A DNA stretch of 35,431 nucleotides from Gammaproteobacteria bacterium (GTDB taxonomy: Bacteria; Pseudomonadota; Gammaproteobacteria; Steroidobacterales; JABDKV01). The stretch is from NCBI GenBank assembly GCA_013002045.1, contig JABDKV010000194.1, forward strand, positions 1-35,431. The letters run 5' to 3'. Positions 27,480 to 35,266 of the stretch are shown here, one piece after another. The notes beneath the pieces are model-generated. The model did not search any database. It saw nothing but the letters and a program-made list of their open reading frames with translations, and was not told where the DNA came from. Each line of letters opens with the position of its first letter. Within the stretch, counting starts at the first letter, position 1. Made by a program: the position numbers and the translations under genes.

Positions 27480-27573
27480 GGCGGCGCAGCCGCCGTAGGA
27501 GGGGCTTCAGCCCCGACTCTTCCCGGCTGTCCGGGCTGTTCAGCGGAAGAAACGCAGCTGAAGCCGCTCTCAC
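27480..27573. repeat. REP/BIME-like palindromic repeat pair
   Basis: A hairpin GGCGGC-GCA-GCCGCC (27480-27494) is followed by GTAGGAGGGGCTTCAGCCCC (27495-27514). The second part resembles REP sequences of Pseudomonas and Xanthomonas relatives (GTAGGAG plus a GGCTTCAGCC stem). A divergent inverted partner, CAGCTGAAGCCGCTCTCAC, lies at 27555-27573. Paired inverted REPs form a BIME. Such elements are moved by RAYT transposases coded elsewhere and can halt RNA decay or act at transcript ends. No RAYT gene is in the window. Assignment is by recall of the motif, not by search. Confidence 0.6.
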
Positions 27574-27615
27574 GATAGCGTCTGCGATGCGACCCGACGT
27601 CTGCTGATCCCCAAT

Positions 27616-27643
27616 CTTGCGATAGCTGACTTTGTGGGCACAT
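27616..27643 (+). repeat. Direct repeat, copy B
   Basis: This is the second direct copy of the 27451-27478 sequence. It overlaps the left arm of the 144-bp element. The right arm of that element is a third, inverted copy of the core AGCTGACTTTGT. Confidence 0.65.
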
Positions 27644-27767
27644 GCCTTTCGAGGCGTCGTGCGCGACGAGTGAAGCAGGACGCCCGAACGAGGCGCGCCC
27701 GATTCTGTCAGGCCATGGATGGCCTGACAGATTTAGCCGCGAAAGGCATGTGCCCACAAAGTCAGCT
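27624..27767. repeat. 144-bp element with perfect 28-bp inverted arms and nested hairpins
   Basis: Arms at 27624-27651 and 27740-27767 are exact reverse complements over 28 bases (the left arm starts AGCTGACTTTGTGGGC). Inside are a small hairpin (CGTCG/CGACG, 27655-27668) and a 13-bp-arm hairpin with a 2-base loop (27704-27731, TCTGTCAGGCCAT then ATGGCCTGACAGA). As RNA or extruded DNA this would form a three-way branched structure. No flanking target-site duplication is obvious. It could be a MITE-like or REP-related mobile palindrome, or a structured 3' end of the E2 transcript. Confidence 0.75.
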
Positions 27768-27988
27768 CTCTCCCGAAGCCGTTTTCCATCCGAAATCGCT
27801 GCCAAAGCACTCCGGCTTCCCTTGTACGGCGACTGATGCGGCGTTGCGCCCAAGCCACCCCCAGACTCCCTGGCACGGAGGCTGTTGCGCGTGGGCGGCC
27901 GCAACCGCCCTAAAGCTGGCAGGCACGCGGCGGCTCAGGTGTTTATAATTCCGATAGCGTCCCGCCCGCAACAGAATAAGGCACGGAT
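27768..27988. other. Rest of the E2-gdhB intergenic region
   Basis: No gene is seen here. A short GGGCGG/CCGCCC hairpin with a 6-base loop lies at 27893-27910, just upstream of the TATAAT box at 27944. Nothing else in this stretch is recognised. Confidence 0.4.
27944..27949 (+). promoter_or_regulatory. -10 box of the glutamate dehydrogenase gene
   Basis: A perfect TATAAT lies 39 bp before the ATG at 27989. There is no good -35 at 16-18 bp; CTGGCA at 27916-27921 is too far away. AAGG at 27978-27981 is the likely ribosome binding site. Confidence 0.45.
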
Positions 27989-30900
27989 ATGAGCAGCACG
28001 CCCGCCGACTCTCACCGGCAACAACCCAGCGGATTCATGCGCCGCCTCAGCGACGCAAGAGAGAAGCTGCTCGACAAGATCGTCGATGCTGCAGCCGAGT
28101 TTGATCACGTACCGGCTGACATCGATGTCGGGCGATTCCTGCGGCACTATTACAGCAATGTCGCTGCTGACGACCTGCGTGAACGCAAAGCCCGTGATCT
28201 CGCCGGCCAGGCACTGTCGCACCTGTTGTTTGCCCGCGAACGCAAGCCGGGCGACTCGCTGATCCGCATATTCAACCCGGACCCGGCCGAGGATGGCTGG
28301 ACCTCGACCCACACCATCGTGCAGATGGTCAACGACGACCGACCTTTCCTGGTTGATTCACTGGCCATGGTCCTGAACCGGCAAGGACTGACCATTCACC
28401 TGACCATACACCCGGTCATCCGCGTCCGCCGTAATGACGACAACGTGCTGACTGGTATCGCCGGCATCGATGACGATACGGGCAGTCCCGAGTCGTTTAT
28501 TGGTGTCGAAGTCGATCGCGAGACTGACCAGCAGATACTCGAGGGTATCCGGGTCATTATTGAACAGTCGATGGACGATGTTCGCGCCGCGACAGAGGAC
28601 TGGCGCGCAATGCGGCAAAAGCTCGACGAGATAGCGACCGAGACACGTAAGTCGCCGCCACCGCTTCCCGACGAGGTCGTTGATGAAAGCATCGAAATGA
28701 TGCGTTGGATGGCCGACGATAACTTCACGTTCCTCGGGTACCGAGAGTATGAGCTGCGCCGCGTGGGTAGCGACGATGTGCTGCATTCCATCCCCGACAC
28801 CGGTATGGGGATCCTGCGCAGGAACGAACCGTCGAGTACCAAGCAACCGACACCGCAAGTGTTGCGAGCGGTGCGCCGAATGGCGAAATCATCCAACCTG
28901 CTGATAATCACCAAGGCCAATTCGCAGGCAACAGTGCACCGGCCTGCTTATCTCGACTATGTCGGTATCAAGACATACGACGACCGTGGCCGTGTGACGG
29001 GTGAAAAACGGTTTCTCGGACTGTTCACCTCGATCGCCTACAGTCGCAGCCCGCGCGACATTCCGTTGCTTCGTCACAAGGTACGCCAGGTTTTTGCCCG
29101 CTCCAATCTCAGGCTGGACAGTCATGCCGGCAAGGCACTGATGCACATCCTCGAGAATTTTCCCCGCGATGAATTATTCCAGTCGTCGATAGACGACCTG
29201 ACCCGCATCAGTCGCGGTATCCTCAGCCTGCAGGAACGCCAGCGGGTGAAGTTATTCGTGCGTCGCGATGCGTTTCGTCGCTTTGTCTCGTGCCTGGTCT
29301 ACGTCCCTCGCGAGAAGTACAACACAAAGATCCGGCAGCGCATACAGGAGTTACTGCAGGAAGGCTTTGGCGGGGCATCCGTCGAATCGACTGTCTTCCT
29401 GTCCGAGTCAACACTGGCGCGCCTGCATGTCATCGTGCGCACGCCACCAGGGAGTACACCCAAGCACGAGGTACGCACGATTGAGCGTCAAATCGTCGAT
29501 GCTGTGCGTACCTGGGACGATCGCCTGCGGGATGTCGTTGTCTCGCGCTTTGGAGAGGCAGATGGGCTGCGCTCCTATCGTCACTATCGCGAAAGCTTCC
29601 CGGCTGCCTATCGCGAAGATGTAACCCCGCGAGCCGCTTCTTACGACATCGAGACGATTTCGCGTCTCGACGACGCTACCGACGATTTGCAGATAAGCCT
29701 CTATCGACCACACGGTGCACCCGACAATCACCTGCAGTTAAAGCTTTTCCGCCGCAAGGAACCTATTCCTTTGTCCGATGCGCTGCCCATGCTCGAAAAC
29801 ATGGGACTACGGATCATCAGTGAACGGCCCTACGAACTCGATACCGAGCAAGGCCAGGTATGGATGCAGGATTTCGAAATGGTGTTCTTCCGTGACACCG
29901 CAATCGACCCGCGCAAGTACACCGATGTTTTTCATGACGGCTTTAAAAAAATCTGGCAGGGCGCAGCCGAAAACGATGGCTTCAACAAGCTGATCCTGCT
30001 GGAGCGGCTGACCTGTCGAGAAGTGACCCTGTTGCGGGCTATCTGCAAGTACCTGTTGCAAACGGGTATACCTTTCAGCCAGTCCTATATCGAAGAGACC
30101 CTGTGTCGATACTCTAATATTGCACAACTACTGGTGCGCGCATTCGAGGCTCGGTTCGATCCCAACTGCGGACCCCGCACCTTGCAACGTCGCGCACTGG
30201 CCAATGCCCAGGCGCTCGATGACCAGCTCGACCGGGTCGAGACACTCGATGGTGATCGTATTCTACGCGCCTACCTTGCGATCATACGCAACACCTTACG
30301 CACCAATTTTTACCAGGATGACGAGCACGGAAACGCCAAGGGCTATGTTTCCTTTAAGCTCGACTCCGGCAAGATTCCGGACCTGCCACTGCCACGACCG
30401 CGGTTCGAGATTTTTGTTTACGCCCCCTGGGTTGAAGGTGTACATCTGCGTGGCGGGCGTATCGCCCGAGGCGGATTGCGATGGTCCGACCGGCGCGAGG
30501 ATTTCCGTACTGAAGTCCTTGGGTTGATGAAAGCACAAACCGTCAAGAACACACTCATTGTTCCGACTGGCGCCAAGGGCGGCTTCGTTCTCAAGGGCGA
30601 TGGCGGTACAGATGATGTGCGCCAACGTGTCAGTCGTGGCTATCGCGACTTCCTGCGAGGATTGCTCGACATCACCGATAACCTGGTTGATGGTGAAGTA
30701 GTTCCACCGCAACAGGTCCTGCGGCACGATGACGACGATCCCTACCTGGTCGTAGCGGCTGACAAGGGCACGGCAACCTTCTCTGACACTGCCAATGCGA
30801 TCGCCGCCGAGTACAACTTCTGGATGGGCGATGCTTTTGCCTCGGGTGGATCCGCCGGTTATGACCACAAGGGCATGGGCATCACCGCCAAGGGGGCCTG

Positions 30901-32854
30901 GGAGGCAGTCAAACGGCACTTTCGCGAAGTTGGCGTGGATGTGCAGAACGATCCATTTACGGTCGCCGGTATTGGCGACATGTCGGGCGATGTCTTTGGC
31001 AACGGCATGCTGTTATCGCGTTGTATCCGTTTGCAGGCTGCGTTCAACCACATGCATATTTTCCTCGATCCCAACCCGGATCCGGAACGCAGCTATATCG
31101 AACGGGAACGCCTGTTCAACCTGCCACGCTCGACCTGGATGGACTACGACAGCGAGCTTATTTCCGAAGGCGGTGGCGTCTATTCGCGCCAGGACAAATA
31201 CATTGAGCTGTCGCCCGAAGTTTGCGCGATGCTCGATATCGACACGCCCCGTTTGGCACCGCACGACCTGATCAAGGCGATCCTGCGCAGTCCCGTAGAT
31301 CTGCTGTGGAATGGCGGCATCGGCACCTATGTCAAAGCCGCGACCGAATCGCAGGGCGATGCCGGTGATCGCGCCAACGACCCGGTTCGGGTCAATGGCC
31401 ATGACCTGCGTTGCAAAGTTGTCGGTGAAGGCGGCAACCTCGGGTTAACCCAGCTCGGCCGCATCGAATATGCCCTTAACGGTGGTCGGGTTAATACCGA
31501 CTTCATCGACAACTCTGCCGGGGTCGATTGTTCCGACCACGAGGTCAACATCAAGATCCTGTTGAACCTGGCGCTACAGAAGGAGCGACTTGCTGCCAGC
31601 GAGCGCGAGGACCTGCTTGCCGGGATGACGGACGAGGTCGAAGTCCTGGTTTTACGCAATAACTACCTGCAGACCCAGGCCATTAGCATGGCCGAGTCGA
31701 CCGCACCCGGTCGGCTGGCCGAGCACGCGCACCTGTTGCGCGAGTTGGAAAAGCGCGACGAAATCGACCGCAGCCTCGAGTTCCTGCCTGACGAGGAAAT
31801 GATTCGCGACAGGCGCAAGACTGGCCTGGGCTTCACGCGACCAGAGCTGGCAGTCCTGTTGTCGTACTCAAAGATCAGCCTTTACGCCAGGTTGTCACGC
31901 TCCGATGTCGCCACCGATCCTTACCTGTCACAGGAACTGGAGCGGTATTTTCCGGGACCGCTGCAACAGCGTTACGCCGACTTTATGAATGAGCATCGGC
32001 TGCGTAATGAGATCATTGCAACCCAGGTCACCAACAGCATCATCAATCGCATGGGGCCGACTTTCGCCAACCGCACCTTCGAAGAAACCGGCGTCAGTGC
32101 CGGGAACCTGGCGCGGGCCTATACGATTGCACGCGAGTCCTTGTCGATGCGTGAAATATGGGAAAGCATCGAGGCGCTGGACAATGAAGTGCCGGCGCCA
32201 GCGCAATACGCCATGATGATCCAGACTGCCCGGCTGCTACGCCGCGCTACGCTCTGGTTGCTCGACCATGAACTGACCGGGCTCGGAATCGCCAACGCAA
32301 TCGAACGCTTTCAGGCGGGTATCTCCACTATCGGCGGGCAAATGCCCGAATTGTTAAGCGGGCAGGAGTTGCGAGGATTCGAGGATTCGATTGTCGCTTA
32401 CACCGACCTGGGTCTGCCACAGTCGCTGGCGACAAGGATGGCAGGCTTGCCATCGTTGTATTCCGGGTTCGATATAGTTGATGTCGCTCGTCGTCATGAC
32501 TCAGACGTGGCCACTATCGCGGCGATCTATTATCGCCTGGCTGCCGGACTCAAGCTCGACTGGTTACGCGAGCAAATTGAGCATCTTAAGGTGGACGGAC
32601 GCTGGCAGGCGATGGCACGCAATACGCTGCGTGACAATCTTTATGAGCTGAATCGTACGCTGGCGGAGAACATCGTCGGTGACAAAAAGCCGGAGAACCC
32701 TGCTGTCGCGGTCAGTGATTGGCTCGAAAAACACACTGATCGTATTCGGCGCACGCAAAATACACTCGAGGACATGCGTGTAGCAGGTACACTCGACTTC
32801 GCTACCTTATCCGTTGCCTTGCAGGAAATACGCAAGCTGACCCACTCAGCCTGA
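27989..32854 (+). CDS. gdhB: NAD-specific glutamate dehydrogenase, large (L_180) type
   Basis: A 1621-residue catabolic glutamate dehydrogenase that deaminates glutamate to 2-oxoglutarate and ammonia with NAD. The length and the segment order match the large bacterial class described in Streptomyces, Pseudomonas and Caulobacter. A long N-terminal region (about 1-700) has ACT-like regulatory segments, for example MVNDDRPFLVDSLAMVLNRQ. The catalytic core follows, with GGLRWSDRREDFRTEVLGLM and PTGAKGGFVLKG (catalytic lysine about K863). NAD-domain segments include GDMSGDVFGNGML and VVGEGGNLGLTQLGRIEYA, and a long helical C-terminal region ends the protein. It has its own TATAAT box and would collect amino groups moved onto glutamate during amino-acid breakdown. 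Confidence 0.95.
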   Translation: MSSTPADSHRQQPSGFMRRLSDAREKLLDKIVDAAAEFDHVPADIDVGRFLRHYYSNVAADDLRERKARDLAGQALSHLLFARERKPGDSLIRIFNPDPAEDGWTSTHTIVQMVNDDRPFLVDSLAMVLNRQGLTIHLTIHPVIRVRRNDDNVLTGIAGIDDDTGSPESFIGVEVDRETDQQILEGIRVIIEQSMDDVRAATEDWRAMRQKLDEIATETRKSPPPLPDEVVDESIEMMRWMADDNFTFLGYREYELRRVGSDDVLHSIPDTGMGILRRNEPSSTKQPTPQVLRAVRRMAKSSNLLIITKANSQATVHRPAYLDYVGIKTYDDRGRVTGEKRFLGLFTSIAYSRSPRDIPLLRHKVRQVFARSNLRLDSHAGKALMHILENFPRDELFQSSIDDLTRISRGILSLQERQRVKLFVRRDAFRRFVSCLVYVPREKYNTKIRQRIQELLQEGFGGASVESTVFLSESTLARLHVIVRTPPGSTPKHEVRTIERQIVDAVRTWDDRLRDVVVSRFGEADGLRSYRHYRESFPAAYREDVTPRAASYDIETISRLDDATDDLQISLYRPHGAPDNHLQLKLFRRKEPIPLSDALPMLENMGLRIISERPYELDTEQGQVWMQDFEMVFFRDTAIDPRKYTDVFHDGFKKIWQGAAENDGFNKLILLERLTCREVTLLRAICKYLLQTGIPFSQSYIEETLCRYSNIAQLLVRAFEARFDPNCGPRTLQRRALANAQALDDQLDRVETLDGDRILRAYLAIIRNTLRTNFYQDDEHGNAKGYVSFKLDSGKIPDLPLPRPRFEIFVYAPWVEGVHLRGGRIARGGLRWSDRREDFRTEVLGLMKAQTVKNTLIVPTGAKGGFVLKGDGGTDDVRQRVSRGYRDFLRGLLDITDNLVDGEVVPPQQVLRHDDDDPYLVVAADKGTATFSDTANAIAAEYNFWMGDAFASGGSAGYDHKGMGITAKGAWEAVKRHFREVGVDVQNDPFTVAGIGDMSGDVFGNGMLLSRCIRLQAAFNHMHIFLDPNPDPERSYIERERLFNLPRSTWMDYDSELISEGGGVYSRQDKYIELSPEVCAMLDIDTPRLAPHDLIKAILRSPVDLLWNGGIGTYVKAATESQGDAGDRANDPVRVNGHDLRCKVVGEGGNLGLTQLGRIEYALNGGRVNTDFIDNSAGVDCSDHEVNIKILLNLALQKERLAASEREDLLAGMTDEVEVLVLRNNYLQTQAISMAESTAPGRLAEHAHLLRELEKRDEIDRSLEFLPDEEMIRDRRKTGLGFTRPELAVLLSYSKISLYARLSRSDVATDPYLSQELERYFPGPLQQRYADFMNEHRLRNEIIATQVTNSIINRMGPTFANRTFEETGVSAGNLARAYTIARESLSMREIWESIEALDNEVPAPAQYAMMIQTARLLRRATLWLLDHELTGLGIANAIERFQAGISTIGGQMPELLSGQELRGFEDSIVAYTDLGLPQSLATRMAGLPSLYSGFDIVDVARRHDSDVATIAAIYYRLAAGLKLDWLREQIEHLKVDGRWQAMARNTLRDNLYELNRTLAENIVGDKKPENPAVAVSDWLEKHTDRIRRTQNTLEDMRVAGTLDFATLSVALQEIRKLTHSA

Positions 32855-32875
32855 AACCCGGAGAACCAAACACTC

Positions 32876-33619
32876 ATGGCGCAAGAACCACTCATTGCGG
32901 TATTTATCGATTACGAGAACCTGGCAATCGGCGCCAAGGACATGAAACGCAAGTTTCAGGTCGATCTCATCATGAAACGACTGCTGGAAAAGGGCCGCAT
33001 CGTCTATAAGCGAGCGTACTGTGACTGGAGCACCTATCGTGGCGCCGAGCGTGACATGCACACACTCGGCATCGAGTTAATGGATATACCGCGCTCCAAG
33101 ATAAGCGGCAAGAACAGCGCCGACATTCGCATGGTCGTCGATGCACTGGACTTGTGCTACTCGAAAGATCACATCGACACCTTTGCGCTCATTTCCGGCG
33201 ACAGTGATTTCTCGCCGCTGGTATCCAAGCTAAAAGAGAATCACAAGCGGGTTATCGGTTGTGGCATCAAGAGTTCGACATCGGACCTGTTGATAGCCAA
33301 CTGTGATGAGTTCATCTACTACGACGATCTCGTACGCAGTCGCAAATCGAGTAAAAAGAAAAGCTCTCAGAAAAAGGACAAGAAAAGCGAGGCACTGGAA
33401 CTGGCGCTGGAAACCGTGCAGTCACTGGAAAGCGATTACGATCCGGTATGGGGCTCACTGGTAAAACAAACCCTGCGCCGCGTGCACCCCGGCTTCAATG
33501 AAGGATATTACGGCTACCGCACCTTTAATGACCTGCTCGAGGATGCCGCCAAGCGCAAGATACTGCGTATCGATTACGACGAAAGCCGCGGCAATTACAA
33601 GGTCGGATCGGCCGGCTGA
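32876..33619 (+). CDS. NYN-domain (PIN-like nuclease fold) protein with C-terminal LOTUS/OST-HTH domain
   Basis: A 247-residue protein. The N-terminal NYN domain (about 5-150) has the acidic residues of a metal-dependent PIN-like RNase: FIDYEN (D12), SADIRMVVDAL and SGDSDFSPLV. A lysine/serine-rich linker (about 155-172) follows. The C-terminal region (about 195-245; DPVWGSLVKQTLRRVHPGF, YGYRTFNDLLEDA) resembles a LOTUS/OST-HTH RNA-binding domain. The domain pair suggests an RNA-cleaving or RNA-binding protein; its target is unknown. It starts 21 bp after gdhB and may be cotranscribed with it. Its TGA abuts directly, with no gap, the stop of the convergent crotonase gene. Confidence 0.88.
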   Translation: MAQEPLIAVFIDYENLAIGAKDMKRKFQVDLIMKRLLEKGRIVYKRAYCDWSTYRGAERDMHTLGIELMDIPRSKISGKNSADIRMVVDALDLCYSKDHIDTFALISGDSDFSPLVSKLKENHKRVIGCGIKSSTSDLLIANCDEFIYYDDLVRSRKSSKKKSSQKKDKKSEALELALETVQSLESDYDPVWGSLVKQTLRRVHPGFNEGYYGYRTFNDLLEDAAKRKILRIDYDESRGNYKVGSAG

Positions 33620-34402
33620 TCAGGTCCAGCGAGGCTCACGCTTTTCGAATTGCGCGCGTACCGCTTCGACCTGGTTTGGGCTGAACAACAACTGGCGCTG
33701 CAGTTGTTCCTCCAGTTCGAGACCGGACTGTTCGTCGGCATGCCAGCTGCGATTGAGTAGTTGCTTGATGGCCCGGATAGCATCGGGCGAACGCTTTGTA
33801 ATTTCGCCTGCCATATCCATGGCTGCATCACGCGGCTCCTCGGCGATGCCGGCGCCAAGACCGAGCCTCACCGCCTCACCTGCCTCGACAATCCGGCCGG
33901 TGAAACACAATTCCTTGGCAACATCGAGGGATACGAGCGCACGCAGCGTCTGGGTGATCCCCATATCCGGGACGATTCCCCAGCGCACTTCCATAACCGA
34001 CAATTTCGCATCGGCGGCAAACAGCCGGATATCGGCACCGAGCGCGATTTGCATACCGCCACCGAAGGCCGCGCCATGGACTGCAGCAATAACCGGCACC
34101 GGCAGGCGCTGCCAGCCAAGTGCAACGCGTTGTACCCGATTCAGTCCGTCATCGCCGCGCTGCAGCAGCGGGTTCGTGGCCTCGGGGCCTCCAGCAAAAC
34201 TGGCAATATCGAGGCCGGAGCAAAAAGCCGGCCCTTCCCCGCTTAGTACGACCACACGCAGGTTGCGCTCTGCATTCAAGGCTGCCAACGCATCTTCAAT
34301 CGCCGTGAACATCCCGGCGTCGATCGCATTGTGCTTTTCCGGACGTGCCAGCCGGACATCGGCTATACCGTTGTCGATCGCAATCGTGACTCTGTCTGAC
34401 AT
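33620..34402 (-). CDS. Enoyl-CoA hydratase/isomerase-family protein (crotonase)
   Basis: A 260-residue crotonase. Oxyanion-hole segments are ARPEKHNAI and FCSGLDIASF, then HGAAFGGGMQIALGADIR and MEVRWGIVPDMG. The second catalytic glutamate is kept (MEVRWG), but the first, GGGxE in classical hydratases, is glutamine here. This favours an isomerase or another crotonase reaction rather than plain hydration. The ATG at 34402 has CAGG just upstream and fits the family N-terminus. An ATG at 34435 would add 11 residues of low plausibility. The substrate is unknown. It stands alone on the minus strand, 77 bp from the next minus-strand gene. Confidence 0.87.
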   Translation of the reverse strand: MSDRVTIAIDNGIADVRLARPEKHNAIDAGMFTAIEDALAALNAERNLRVVVLSGEGPAFCSGLDIASFAGGPEATNPLLQRGDDGLNRVQRVALGWQRLPVPVIAAVHGAAFGGGMQIALGADIRLFAADAKLSVMEVRWGIVPDMGITQTLRALVSLDVAKELCFTGRIVEAGEAVRLGLGAGIAEEPRDAAMDMAGEITKRSPDAIRAIKQLLNRSWHADEQSGLELEEQLQRQLLFSPNQVEAVRAQFEKREPRWT

Positions 34403-34479
34403 CCTGATCCCCCGTCCGGTCTGTGAAACCGGCATCCTAGCAGCGTCGCCCCATCTCGGGCGAGCGCGACGGGCGATAA

Positions 34480-35079
34480 CTAGTCGACGCGGATGCGCTT
34501 GAGCCGACGCTCTTTCTCGGCCTGCTTACGCCAGCGGACTTCGGTATTGGGATGAAATGTCATCGTTAATTGCAGCGGATCGCCACCGATGGCCCCACCC
34601 AGGCCACCACCGACCTGCCAGGCAGCCGGATCCAGGACACGTGAAACGAATTGCAATAACCGCGTGGAAAGTCGCTGGCTGACGGGCAACAGCTGACCAT
34701 CGAACCAATCGATCAGTCGCGCCACGTCGCCGCTATGCTGACCCGGTCGTGCCGCGATAAACCGCAGGCGGCCATTAAACGCAGACAGTTCTGTGGCCAG
34801 CACACCTGATGCGGTTAGCATGCGCAGGGCGGACCAGTGCAATTGCCGATCGAATTCGTTTTCGATGAATTCATTGAGTTGCCCGATGATTTCTTCGCGC
34901 GCATCGCTGACCCGGGTCACCAGGTCACCCCACTCCCCTTCACCGATGACAACTACAGAGTCATCGTCAGTGAAACCCAACCGGAACTTGCGCGGGACCA
35001 GCTCCATGCTGGTATGCATTGCGCCGAGATCGCCAGTGATACGGCGAACCTCGCCGACCAGCCAGGGATGATGATCCAT
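34480..35079 (-). CDS. Hypothetical protein, 199 residues
   Basis: I do not recognise this family. The protein is soluble-looking, with no signal peptide or membrane span. A strand-rich N-terminal half (about 20-55, SMELVPRKFRLGFTDDDSVVVIGEG) leads into amphipathic helices (about 55-150). A glycine-rich segment WQVGGGLGGAIGGDPLQL (about 160-177) and a basic tail KQAEKERRLKRIRVD follow. GGAG lies about 7 bases upstream of the ATG, and the codon use matches neighbours, so it is probably a real gene. It ends 77 bp before the crotonase gene start and may be cotranscribed with it. No function is proposed. Confidence 0.75.
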   Translation of the reverse strand: MDHHPWLVGEVRRITGDLGAMHTSMELVPRKFRLGFTDDDSVVVIGEGEWGDLVTRVSDAREEIIGQLNEFIENEFDRQLHWSALRMLTASGVLATELSAFNGRLRFIAARPGQHSGDVARLIDWFDGQLLPVSQRLSTRLLQFVSRVLDPAAWQVGGGLGGAIGGDPLQLTMTFHPNTEVRWRKQAEKERRLKRIRVD

Positions 35080-35187
35080 TTTGGAACTCCAATGGGGTCT
35101 TACCTGGAGACGACGTTAGCAACCCGGGATCCAGGATGCCGCGAACCAGTCCCCATTCCGTGCGGGGGGCAGTAGCTGGTTTTCCGC

Positions 35188-35215
35188 TATATAGATATTT
35201 TGAGCGGTTTCGGAA
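35188..35215 (-). promoter_or_regulatory. Weak candidate promoter for the 199-residue protein gene
   Basis: On the minus strand TTCCGA (complement of 35210-35215) and TATATA (35188-35193) are 16 bp apart. The -35 is a poor match. This is the only AT-rich spot in the 187-bp gap, and it would leave a 5' leader of about 100 bases. Confidence 0.2.
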
Positions 35216-35266
35216 GACCGGAATGCTGGATTATGTCTGGTGTGGCCAGTCTATAGCGCGTATCGA

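Noticed and set aside
27501-27514. GGGGCT-TC-AGCCCC hairpin as a Rho-independent terminator
   Set aside because: No T-run follows. It fits a REP stem better.
27347-27904. 185-residue frame across the E2 end and the palindromic spacer
   Set aside because: Its translation repeats itself only because the DNA repeats. It has no protein-like character and overlaps E2 antisense.
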